64,000 nt of DNA, taken from assembly GCA_019429205.1 (NCBI GenBank), contig JAHYIT010000004.1, positions 1-64,000 on the forward strand, written 5' to 3'. Below, piece by piece: positions 1 through 8,777 of the stretch (within the stretch, counting starts at the first letter, position 1; each line of letters starts with the position of its first letter). The translations under genes were made by a program, and so were the position numbers. The notes under the pieces were generated by a model. That model worked only from the letters and a program-made list of their open reading frames with translations. It ran no database searches and was not told the origin of the DNA. The stretch comes from Mariniphaga sp. GTDB lineage: Bacteria > Bacteroidota > Bacteroidia > Bacteroidales > Prolixibacteraceae.

Positions 1-998
1 AATGTAATTACAAATCCGTTTTGGTTGAAAAAAGAAACAAAATCTTTTAGAATTTCATAATCGTTGCGGCCCGGAATCAGTTCAATGGAATACACATCGT
101 TTTTTAGGAGTTCCTCAAGCAACTTTTCTTTATTCCCCTCATAGTCGGTGAAATTTCCCTGGGCATCATCAAGCAGAACCGGGTAACAGGGAATTCCGCC
201 GGCATCAATAATAAGCTCAATAACCTCATCCAGCGAAAGAAATGCTTTTGGGTCTTCGGGAACAAAAGCTGTCCCGCCCGCTTTCAGCAGGTTGCTTCTG
301 ATTTCATTTTCTATTGATGCAGCACGTCCTAATGGCGCCTTCAGTGCCTTCCCTGAAAATAATTTTTCGAACAGTCGTTTCCTTCCGTCAGCCGTACTCT
401 CTTCTTTAAAAATCTCCAATCGGATGGCCTGCGCAATGTGTCGTTCGCGGAAAAGGTTTTTAGCCAGTTTTTGCTGAAGTTCTGCCGCATCAAAATGCAA
501 ACCGATTTGGTTCTCTGCAAAAAATGCATTTAGTTTTTCCACCATCTGGTAGGTTTGCCGGTTGCTTTCTGTTTGCAGTGTATTAATTTTTTCACGGGAA
601 CTTTCACTCATTTTCACCGGATACCGCAACCCTTTCCCGCTGAAATAGGTACGGCCCGGATTATTGGGATCGTTCACCCGGATTCCTGCCTCCTGCAAAT
701 CTTTCTGCAACCCAATGAATTCGATATTGAAGAGTGGAAATACTTTAGAATTTAAAGCCATTTCGGCAAACTCTTCATAACCGTCGGTGGTATAAAAATC
801 ATTGATTCCCAATACGCTAATTCCCTCATACCTTGCCATTTGAAAAGCCAGGTCGATACTTGAAAAGGCGCTGAATGAGTGCGGTGTATGAATATGTCCG
901 TTGATTTCGGGAACCGGTTGTCTTTTTTGATTTTTGTGCCATTCCAGCAGTTCTTTTTTTTCAGGGAATGTGCTGAAAATACTTTCTTGTTTTTCCAT
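1..998 (-). CDS. PHP-domain metal-dependent phosphoesterase-like protein (3' end cut by window edge)
   Basis: Reverse-strand translation from ATG at 998: MEKQESIFSTFPEKKELLEWHKNQKRQPVPEINGHIHTPHSFSAFSSIDLAFQMARYEGISVLGINDFYTTDG...; the HxHTxxSFSAFSS/GINDF pattern is PHP-like. The frame is open to the window edge. Confidence 0.75.
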   Translation of the reverse strand, partial: MEKQESIFSTFPEKKELLEWHKNQKRQPVPEINGHIHTPHSFSAFSSIDLAFQMARYEGISVLGINDFYTTDGYEEFAEMALNSKVFPLFNIEFIGLQKDLQEAGIRVNDPNNPGRTYFSGKGLRYPVKMSESSREKINTLQTESNRQTYQMVEKLNAFFAENQIGLHFDAAELQQKLAKNLFRERHIAQAIRLEIFKEESTADGRKRLFEKLFSGKALKAPLGRAASIENEIRSNLLKAGGTAFVPEDPKAFLSLDEVIELIIDAGGIPCYPVLLDDAQGNFTDYEGNKEKLLEELLKNDVYSIELIPGRNDYEILKDFVSFFNQNGFVIT

Positions 999-1219
999 TA
1001 TTCTTTACAGACTTAATTTCCTGCAAAATACGAAAAGAACGCCTAAATAGCCGTCCTTTGGTATCCTGTTTTTAAGAAAATGAGAGGTTTAGGTTTCTTG
1101 TTTTAATAGATTTTTTACATCGGAATAAACCCTATCTGCAATTTCAAATACATTTCTGCAAATTTTCTCATTGGGTTCAAAATCTGGTAAAACACTTCCT
1201 AAAAGTTTTCAACCAGATT

Positions 1220-1567
1220 TTAGTTTCTTCTTTCATAAATTACCTCCCCAAGGTTAATCTCATTAAGAAATGTTCCAAATGAGTTTTCCTTTATTGGAAT
1301 AATATCCAAAGGAATTATTTTGGCAATGTCACGAGTCAATTTTCGATACTTTAAAGAAAGATTTAAATACTTTTCTTTACTGTTCTGAAAAACTGAAACA
1401 TCTAAATCTCTTGGAGATTTAGAATTTAAAAATGAACCGAAAATAATTATCCTGAAAACCTCTTTTTCTTTCGATAAAGTTTCTTTCAGTTTTTCTTTTA
1501 TATACAACTTTTCTTTTTTATTCATAACTTTCAGGCACTTATTGCAAAAGTAATAATTTGTAGGCAA
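1220..1567 (-). CDS. Minimal nucleotidyltransferase-domain protein (MNT/MntA-like)
   Basis: RIIIFGSFLNSKSPRDLDVSVF matches the GS-x(n)-DLD pattern of minimal nucleotidyltransferases. Confidence 0.65.
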   Translation of the reverse strand: MPTNYYFCNKCLKVMNKKEKLYIKEKLKETLSKEKEVFRIIIFGSFLNSKSPRDLDVSVFQNSKEKYLNLSLKYRKLTRDIAKIIPLDIIPIKENSFGTFLNEINLGEVIYERRN

Positions 1568-1700
1568 CTCGAGAACAAATATAGCTTGAATTTAGGAGTT
1601 CATTATATGAAAAACATCCGACCTCTTTTTTTGTTAATGTCCATAGAATCCCTGCTAAATTTAACATTCATTAAAATCGTGAAAAAAAAGAAGTTATGTT

Positions 1701-1730
1701 TTGGTAATTAAAAAAAAGAAAATACTTTTG
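1701..1730 (+). promoter_or_regulatory. Bacteroidota-type promoter for the rplM operon (TTG-N19-TACTTTTG)
   Basis: TTG at 1701-1703 and TACTTTTG at 1723-1730 with exactly 19 nt between them; fits the Bacteroidota -33/-7 consensus. Confidence 0.7.
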
Positions 1731-1776
1731 CAGTCCCGATTATTGTCCGTACTTACAAATAGTGTAAAAGATTGAT

Positions 1777-1833
1777 TTTCTTTGGATAACAGACTTCAGG
1801 AAAGCCCGAAAAACCTGAAAAAAACCAAAGAAA
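1777..1833 (+). promoter_or_regulatory. Structured 5' leader of rplM: two stacked helices (candidate r-protein autoregulatory element)
   Basis: TTTCTTTGG (1777-1785) pairs with CCAAAGAAA (1825-1833); inside it TTCAGG (1795-1800) pairs with CCTGAA (1814-1819). Lies between the promoter and the GTG start at 1867. Confidence 0.5.
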
Positions 1834-1866
1834 CATGTTAAATGTTGAATAAAAAATTTAGGACGA

Positions 1867-2319
1867 GTGGATACATTGAGTTACAAAACCGTTTCGGCAA
1901 ACAAGGCAACCGTTAATAAAGAGTGGGTGCTGATTGATGCTGAAAACATGGTGCTGGGCCGTTTGGCCAGCGAGGTTGCAAAAATCCTCAGGGGCAAACA
2001 CAAGCCCGAGTTTACACCGCACGTTGACTGCGGCGATTACGTAATTGTGATCAATGCCGAAAAAGTGCAGCTAACCGGTAAAAAAATGACCGACAGGGTT
2101 CATTTCCGTCACAGCGGTTATCCGGGTGGACAAACAACCCAGACTCCGAAGCAGATTTTGGATAAGTACCCTGAAAGACTGGTTGAAAAAGCCGTTAAGG
2201 GGATGTTGCCAAAAAACAAGCTGGGAAGAGAGTTGTTCCGCAACCTGCATGTAGTTGTAGGTGCAGAGCACAAATATGAGGCTCAGAAACCAAAAGTTGT
2301 TGATTTAAGTACGAATTAA
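1867..2319 (+). CDS. rplM: 50S ribosomal protein L13 (GTG start)
   Basis: [56 protein letters not shown] is L13-characteristic; followed by rpsI. Confidence 0.97.
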   Translation: MDTLSYKTVSANKATVNKEWVLIDAENMVLGRLASEVAKILRGKHKPEFTPHVDCGDYVIVINAEKVQLTGKKMTDRVHFRHSGYPGGQTTQTPKQILDKYPERLVEKAVKGMLPKNKLGRELFRNLHVVVGAEHKYEAQKPKVVDLSTN

Positions 2320-2328
2320 TTTTGAAAA

Positions 2329-2715
2329 ATGGAAGTAGTTAATACAATAGGGCGTAGAAAATCAGCAGTTGCACGTATTTACGTGAACGAAGGTAAAGGA
2401 AATATTACCATTAATAAACGCGAGTTTAAAGAGTATTTTCCAACCACCACCCTGCAGTACATTGTTACCCAGCCGCTAAATCTGGTTGAGGCAGCAGAAA
2501 AGTATGACATCAAAGTAAATCTGGATGGCGGCGGTATTAAAGGACAGGCAGAAGCATTGCGCCTGGCTATTACCCGTGCACTGATGCAAATTGACCCGGA
2601 ATCGAGAAAAGATTTGAAAGCTGCTGGTTTTGTTACCCGCGACCCACGCGAGGTGGAACGCAAAAAACCTGGTCAGCCAAAAGCAAGAAAACGGTTCCAG
2701 TTCTCAAAACGTTAA
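2329..2715 (+). CDS. rpsI: 30S ribosomal protein S9
   Basis: GRRKSAVARIY...C-terminal DPREVERKKPGQPKARKRFQFSKR. Confidence 0.97.
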   Translation: MEVVNTIGRRKSAVARIYVNEGKGNITINKREFKEYFPTTTLQYIVTQPLNLVEAAEKYDIKVNLDGGGIKGQAEALRLAITRALMQIDPESRKDLKAAGFVTRDPREVERKKPGQPKARKRFQFSKR

Positions 2716-2815
2716 TATTTTTAATTGTCAAATTATATGGGTCTAAAACGGTTGAGACTTCCGAAAAACCGGAACTACTCAACGGTTGCTTTTAGAAACA
2801 TAAAAAAGTAAACAG

Positions 2816-3661
2816 ATGCCAAAAGTATCATTTCAGGAATTATTGGATGCAGGTGCCCATTTTGGCCACCTGAAAAGAAAGTGGAACCCGAACATGGAGC
2901 CATACATCTTCATGGAAAAAAACGGGATTCATATTCTCGACTTACAAAAAACAATCGTAAAAATCGATGAAGCGGCTGCTGCCATTAAGCAAATTGCCAA
3001 ATCGGGCCGCAAAGTTCTTTTTGTTGCCACTAAAAAACAGGCCAAAGAACTGGTTGCAGAACAGGTAAAAAGCGTTGGAATGCCATACGTTACTGAACGT
3101 TGGCCAGGTGGTATGCTAACCAACTTTCCTACCATCAGGAAAGCAGTGAAAAAAATGATTTCCATCGACAAACTCGCTAAAGACCCGAGTTGGGATAATC
3201 TTTCGAAAAGGGAAAAACTGCAGATTGGCCGTCAAAGAGCAAAACTGGAAAAAATTCTGGGTAGTATATCCGATCTTACCCGTTTGCCTGCAGCCTTGTT
3301 CATCGTTGACGTGATGAAGGAAAAGATTGCCGTTCGTGAAGCTCACCGATTGGGAATTCCCGTATTTGCAATCGTGGATACCAACTCGAACCCTGAAGGG
3401 ATCGACTTTGTAATTCCGGCCAACGACGATGCCTCACAATCCATAAAACTCATAGTTGGGGCTATGGTGGAAGCCGTTCGCGAAGGACTGAATGAAAGAA
3501 AAGCCGAAAAGAAAGATGACGAGGAAGTTCCACGGAAAAAAAGCCGCAGAAAAGTGAAGAGAGATAAAGCTCCTGAGGCAAAACCGGTTGAAGATAAAAA
3601 AGTTGAAGACAACGAAGATGTTGTTGATGATAATGAAGATTCCGGAGACGAAGAAGAATAG
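2816..3661 (+). CDS. rpsB: 30S ribosomal protein S2 with acidic C-terminal extension
   Basis: ELLDAGAHFGHLKRKWNPNMEPYIFMEKNGIHILDLQKT; core typical of S2, followed by a low-complexity tail. Confidence 0.97.
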   Translation: MPKVSFQELLDAGAHFGHLKRKWNPNMEPYIFMEKNGIHILDLQKTIVKIDEAAAAIKQIAKSGRKVLFVATKKQAKELVAEQVKSVGMPYVTERWPGGMLTNFPTIRKAVKKMISIDKLAKDPSWDNLSKREKLQIGRQRAKLEKILGSISDLTRLPAALFIVDVMKEKIAVREAHRLGIPVFAIVDTNSNPEGIDFVIPANDDASQSIKLIVGAMVEAVREGLNERKAEKKDDEEVPRKKSRRKVKRDKAPEAKPVEDKKVEDNEDVVDDNEDSGDEEE

Positions 3662-3705
3662 CGTGTAGCTTTTCGCATTTAAAAATCATATTAAAAATAA
3701 GTTTT

Positions 3706-4533
3706 ATGTCTTTTACAACAGCCGACGTAGTAAAACTGAGAAAAGTAACCGGTGCAGGGATGATGGATTGCAAAAGCGCCCTGGCCGATGCCGATGGTAA
3801 TTTCGACAGAGCGCTCGATATTATCCGCGAAAAAGGAAAATTAGTTGCCAGCAAACGTGCCGACAGGGATGCCACCGAAGGTGCAGTTCTGGCTAAAACA
3901 ACTGAAGATAAAAAGCTTGGTGCGCTGGTCGTATTGAACTGCGAAACCGACTTTGTAGCAAAAAATGAAAATTTTGTAGCTTTTGCTGATAACATTTTGA
4001 ATGTGGCACTGGCTCAAAAACCAGAAAATCTGGATGCTTTAAAAAGCCTCAAACTTGACAGCAGAACAATTGAAGCTCAGGTAACCGAGCAAACCGGTGT
4101 TATTGGCGAAAAACTCGATCTTTCCTACTACGGAAAAATTGAAGCTGAAACAATGGTAAGTTACATTCACCCCGGTAACAAACTGGCCACTTTAGTTGGT
4201 TTCAGTAAAGCCGGCGTTGACGAACAGGTTGCCAAAGATATCGCTATGCAGGTTGCTGCCATGTCGCCTGTTTCGGTTGATACTGATTCCATTCCCCAGG
4301 ATGTTATCAATAAAGAGCTGGAAATTGCCAAAGAAAAATTCCGCCAGGAAGGCAAACCCGAAGCTATGCTCGATAAAATTGCACAGGGTGCGCTTCAGAA
4401 ATGGTACAAAGAGGTTACTCTTTTGAACCAGGCTTTTATTAAAAACGGAAAAATGACTGTGAAAGATTACCTGGCACAATACGACAAAGATTTGAAAGTT
4501 ACAGGGTTTGAGCGTTTCGCGCTTGACGGGTAA
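3706..4533 (+). CDS. tsf: Elongation factor Ts
   Basis: VVKLRKVTGAGMMDCKSAL motif; location after rpsB. Confidence 0.97.
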   Translation: MSFTTADVVKLRKVTGAGMMDCKSALADADGNFDRALDIIREKGKLVASKRADRDATEGAVLAKTTEDKKLGALVVLNCETDFVAKNENFVAFADNILNVALAQKPENLDALKSLKLDSRTIEAQVTEQTGVIGEKLDLSYYGKIEAETMVSYIHPGNKLATLVGFSKAGVDEQVAKDIAMQVAAMSPVSVDTDSIPQDVINKELEIAKEKFRQEGKPEAMLDKIAQGALQKWYKEVTLLNQAFIKNGKMTVKDYLAQYDKDLKVTGFERFALDG

Positions 4534-4559
4534 TTAATTCGAAAACAATATTTTAAAAG

Positions 4560-4588
4560 AAGCTATCTGGAAACGGGTAGCTTTTTTT
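4560..4588 (+). terminator. Intrinsic terminator downstream of tsf
   Basis: AAGCTAtC...GgTAGCTT hairpin followed by a T tract. Confidence 0.8.
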
Positions 4589-4800
4589 GTTAGCTTTTTA
4601 TACAAAACAGTATAACATTTTCGATAAAAGCTGTGCCGTCTTATTGTAAAGAAAGCAAGATGAAACCGGACAATCCCATTTTTCAATTGAGAAAAGTTTA
4701 TTTAACAGAAAAAGAAATGTTTTAAAGAACGAAAAAATCTATGTATATTCAGTTGCTTAAAACCTGATTTGGAATACCAGGAAATGATAAATGTAAATAA

Positions 4801-5745
4801 GTGCAAAACACAAAAAACATATCAGAAAGTATAAAAATCAAGGCAAAGGAGCTGGGTTTTCTCGAATGTGCTATCATTCCTGCAGATTTTTTGGATGAAG
4901 AAGAGAAATATTTCAAAACCTGGCTCGATGCCGGCATGCACGGCGAAATGGGTTACATGGCCCGCAATGTTGAAAAACGGCTCGATCCCCGGTTACTTTT
5001 GGAAAATGCCAAAACCGTAATTGTTGTCCTCCAGAACTATTTTCCCCAAAAAACACAACAAAACCCCGATGCGCCGGTACTTTCAAAATATGCTTATGGC
5101 ACCGACTACCATTTTGTGATGAAAGACAAGCTAAAAAAACTGCTGGCTTTTATTCAGGAACAAGTTGGACCTTGCAACGCCCGGCCATTTGTGGATTCGG
5201 CGCCGGTGCTTGAGCGTGCCTGGGCCAGCCGCGCCGCACTGGGTTGGGTGGGAAAAAACAGCAACCTCATTTCAGTACAACACGGCAGTTTCTTTTTTAT
5301 AGGCGAACTCATTCTGGATATTGAACTGCCTTATGACAATCCAAAACAAGTTGCCGATCATTGCGGTACCTGCACCCGCTGCATAGATGCCTGCCCTACC
5401 AAAGCCATAGTAAACAACCGGGTGGTAGATGCCCGCAAATGTATTTCTTACCAAACTATTGAATTAAAAGGCGACCTGGATGAAAACCTGAAAGGAAAGT
5501 TTGAAAATCGAATTTTCGGTTGCGATATTTGTCAGGATGTTTGCCCTTGGAACCTGAAGTCGAATCCTCATGATGAAGAGAGTTTTCAACCTCATCCGAA
5601 ACTTCTTGAACTTTCAAATGACGACTGGCACCAAATGGAACGACCATTTTTTAACGAACTTTTTAAAAATTCGGCTGTTAAAAGAGCTGGTTTTAAGGGC
5701 ATAAAAAGAAATCTGAAATTTGTGGAATCTGACATCAATGGCTGA
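4801..5745 (+). CDS. queG: Epoxyqueuosine reductase (GTG start)
   Basis: GEMGYMARNVEKRLDPRLLLENAKTVIVVLQNYF plus two 4Fe-4S motifs CGTCTRCIDACPT and CDICQDVCPWN. Confidence 0.93.
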   Translation: MQNTKNISESIKIKAKELGFLECAIIPADFLDEEEKYFKTWLDAGMHGEMGYMARNVEKRLDPRLLLENAKTVIVVLQNYFPQKTQQNPDAPVLSKYAYGTDYHFVMKDKLKKLLAFIQEQVGPCNARPFVDSAPVLERAWASRAALGWVGKNSNLISVQHGSFFFIGELILDIELPYDNPKQVADHCGTCTRCIDACPTKAIVNNRVVDARKCISYQTIELKGDLDENLKGKFENRIFGCDICQDVCPWNLKSNPHDEESFQPHPKLLELSNDDWHQMERPFFNELFKNSAVKRAGFKGIKRNLKFVESDING

Positions 5746-5868
5746 AAAATACGAATATGAAACCATACTTTTCATCAGGATTCAGGGAAAACATGAATAA
5801 AATTGTCATTTAAACGTAACTGCTACTTGTTTCAGTTATATTACAAATTATACAAACAATTCAAGGCC

Positions 5869-8367
5869 ATGGTGTTCAAAATAATTTCAATCCTGATTTT
5901 TATTCTCTTTTTCAACCCCGTTTCAAATGCACAGGATATTGAATCGTGGATTGAAAAAAACGAGAAACTTCCGGCAGAAAAAATTTACCTGCACACCGAC
6001 CGCGAATATTATTTTACCGGCGAAACGATTTGGTTTAAGGCCTATTTAACCGACAGCCGTTCGGGCCGCCTGATTCCCGGCGCTGAAAACATTTACCTTC
6101 ACCTGACAGACGAAAACGGAAGTTCAACCATTAAGCAAAATATTTTAAGCATAAACGGTGTGGTTGCCACCCAAATAGAATTGCCCGACACATTAAAGCC
6201 GGGAAATTATCTCCTTCAGGCATTTACTGATTATTTGCTTAATTTTGGTTCCGAGGCATTTTTCAGCAAAAATCTCAGTATTTCAAAGCCTGCACTTTCG
6301 TTGAGAGCTATTAACAGCCGGCAGCAAATGCGCGCCAATATCCGTATGGTAGCAGATGTTTCATTTTTGCCCGAGGGCGGAATGATTCTGGAGGGCCTAT
6401 CCAATCTTGTTGCATTTAAAGCGATTGACAAAGACGGATATGGAGTTGAAGCAACCGGCTCTGTTAGAGATGAAACAGGAACAGAACTGGTTTCATTCAC
6501 TACTGATTACAACGGAATGGGATTATTTTTTATGACTCCCGAACCCGGGAAAACCTATCATGCAGAAATAAACGGATTTCCCTCGTTTCATTTCCGGTTC
6601 GACTCACTCATTGTTAATGAAGGCATTAAAATTCAACTGGTTAACCAAACCAGCAGGGAACTGATTGTTAACATTTCAGGAAATTCTGAAAAATTTTCCG
6701 GTGAACCTTTTTATCTGGTAACCATGCACCGCGGGCAAACTGTTTTTTACCAGTCGTTCAAAATGGAAGGTCAAAACCATTTATTGAAATTTAAAAGTAG
6801 TATGCTGAAAGGAGGCATCAACCAGTTGATTTTACTCGATAAAAATTTGAAGCCCATTTCTGAGCGGCTATTGTTTTCAGATAATCTCAATTTAAAAAAC
6901 CTTGAGGCTAATGTTAATAAAAACATATTCTCACCTCGTTCAGTGGTTAAACTGAATATTTCAGAAAATGAAAACGAACAGGAGGTTTCGAATCTCTCAG
7001 TTGCCGTGGTTCACGAAGATGCTTTTTCTGAAAACGGTGCATCTCAAAATATTATGTCGGCTCTCTTAATCGAATCAGAGCTAAATGGTTTTATTGAATC
7101 GCCGGCCGATTTTTTTAGGGATAACGAAATGAGTGCAACAGCCAAACAGCGCCTGCTCATGCTTACAAATGGATGGAGCAGCTATCTCTGGAATCAGGCA
7201 CCGGCAGCAAACGAACCACTTATGCACAAACAGTCAGCCGGCTTGGAATTGCACGGATTAGCAACCGAAACAGCAACAGGCCAACCTTTAAAAAACGGTG
7301 AAATTACCTTAATTATAGAAAAAGACAGGGAAATGGCATTTCTTACCCAAAACACTGATTCCGAGGGATATTTCACTTTTTCGGGATTGCTTTTTAACGA
7401 TACGGCTAATGTTTATGTTCAGGCCAAAAACGAACGCGGAAAACAAAATACTGCCATTAAATTAATTCCACAATTTAAAATGCCAATTCACCTTGAAAAA
7501 CAGAAATCGCTAACAACAGAATTGGCCATTCCGAAAGAATTGGATATGCAAAAATACAATCAGCAGATAGCCTTAACAAACTACTTCAGAAAACAGCAAC
7601 GCCTGAGTCCTGATAATGAGGTTGATATTTCCAGTAACAATGTTTCAGCAGATGGCCATTTCAGAATTTACAACAAAGCCGATCAGGTGATTGAAATTTC
7701 TGAATCTGAAACATCGTTCGGAAATATTCTCGATTTTTTAATCGGAAAAGTTGCCGGGCTGGATATTAACAACGACAATGTGATTATACGGGGAGCAAGC
7801 AATATAGACGGAAATTCAACACCCCTTTTCCTGGTTGATGGCGTTCCGCTCACCACTGGCAGTTTTTCAGGTTTGCCCGAAGAAATTGGGCAAAATACTG
7901 AAAATGAGTTAAAACCTGGAAAAACTTCAGCAATTGATAAAATTAAATCCATCCCACTTGGCGATATTGAAAAAGTTGAAATATTAAAATCGCCTCAAAA
8001 CCTTGCAATTTTTGGTATTGAAGGCGCCAACGGGGTGATTGCTGTTTATACCCGCAAAGGAAAATCAACAGTTTCTTCTGCTATGGCCAAAGGAGTCATC
8101 GAACAAAAAATTGCAGGATATTCTTCATTCAAAAAATTTTATGTGCCAAAATATACTCCTGAGAATGAACACACCGAAAAACCAGATTTCAGAACCACAC
8201 TTTTTTGGGACCCGGAAATTACTTTACAAACCGGAAATACAGAACATGCATTTTTCACATCTGACCAAACCGGGAAATACAAAGTAATTGTGGAAGGAAT
8301 TAGTGAATCGGGCAAAATTTGTATAGGAAGTACTGAACTTGAAGTGGTTGAAGATTCGGATAATTGA
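5869..8367 (+). CDS. Large secreted/outer-membrane protein with MG2-like N-terminal repeats and a C-terminal TonB-receptor plug-like domain (ORF track start 5803; ATG with signal peptide at 5869)
   Basis: Signal peptide MVFKIISILIFILFFNPVSNAQ; KIYLHTDREYYFTGETIWFKAYLTD; plug-like NVIIRGASNIDGNSTPLFLVDGVPL...IEKVEILKSPQNLAIFGIEGANGVIAVYTRKG. Confidence 0.75.
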   Translation: MVFKIISILIFILFFNPVSNAQDIESWIEKNEKLPAEKIYLHTDREYYFTGETIWFKAYLTDSRSGRLIPGAENIYLHLTDENGSSTIKQNILSINGVVATQIELPDTLKPGNYLLQAFTDYLLNFGSEAFFSKNLSISKPALSLRAINSRQQMRANIRMVADVSFLPEGGMILEGLSNLVAFKAIDKDGYGVEATGSVRDETGTELVSFTTDYNGMGLFFMTPEPGKTYHAEINGFPSFHFRFDSLIVNEGIKIQLVNQTSRELIVNISGNSEKFSGEPFYLVTMHRGQTVFYQSFKMEGQNHLLKFKSSMLKGGINQLILLDKNLKPISERLLFSDNLNLKNLEANVNKNIFSPRSVVKLNISENENEQEVSNLSVAVVHEDAFSENGASQNIMSALLIESELNGFIESPADFFRDNEMSATAKQRLLMLTNGWSSYLWNQAPAANEPLMHKQSAGLELHGLATETATGQPLKNGEITLIIEKDREMAFLTQNTDSEGYFTFSGLLFNDTANVYVQAKNERGKQNTAIKLIPQFKMPIHLEKQKSLTTELAIPKELDMQKYNQQIALTNYFRKQQRLSPDNEVDISSNNVSADGHFRIYNKADQVIEISESETSFGNILDFLIGKVAGLDINNDNVIIRGASNIDGNSTPLFLVDGVPLTTGSFSGLPEEIGQNTENELKPGKTSAIDKIKSIPLGDIEKVEILKSPQNLAIFGIEGANGVIAVYTRKGKSTVSSAMAKGVIEQKIAGYSSFKKFYVPKYTPENEHTEKPDFRTTLFWDPEITLQTGNTEHAFFTSDQTGKYKVIVEGISESGKICIGSTELEVVEDSDN

Positions 8368-8428
8368 ATTATTGGCACTGTTAATCAAAGTTCAATTTTT
8401 GAATAGAATTTGCTAATTTTGAAAAAAA

Positions 8429-8668
8429 ATGCATATGGAAAACTTTTTAAACAGAATTACAATTGATTCCGAAATCTGCCATGGAAAACCAACCATCCGT
8501 GGATTGAGGTATCCGGTGGAAAATATGCTTGAATTATTAGCTTCCGGAATGACGATTGAAGAATTATTAACCGACTATCCGGATTTGGAGAGGGAAGATT
8601 TTCTTGCTTGTCTCGAGTATGCTGCTAAACTCACCAATATCAAGAGTATCCATAAAATTGCCTCGTGA
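8429..8668 (+). CDS. DUF433 family antitoxin-like protein
   Basis: RITIDSEICHGKPTIRGLRYPVENMLELLASGMTIEELLTDYPDLEREDFLACLEYA is a DUF433 signature. Confidence 0.9.
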   Translation: MHMENFLNRITIDSEICHGKPTIRGLRYPVENMLELLASGMTIEELLTDYPDLEREDFLACLEYAAKLTNIKSIHKIAS

Positions 8669-8743
8669 AATTTATTACCTGAATTGATTTCGCGGAGTAA
8701 TCTGGTAGAAATTAGCCAAACAGATATTGCAGAACAAAGCTGA
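8666..8743 (+). pseudogene. Remnant of the DUF5615/PIN-like toxin expected after DUF433 (N-terminal VKFI overlap and C-terminal tail only)
   Basis: GTGAAATTTATT overlaps the antitoxin TGA (reads VKFIT then stop); the +1 frame reads NLLPELISRSNLVEISQTDIAEQS*, resembling a toxin C-terminus. Nothing between. Confidence 0.5.
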
Positions 8744-8777
8744 ATCAATAAAAAGGAAGTAATATTATTTCTATTTC

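Noticed and set aside
3462-3995. Minus-strand 177-aa ORF across rpsB/tsf
   Set aside because: Antisense shadow ORF of two clearly conserved genes.
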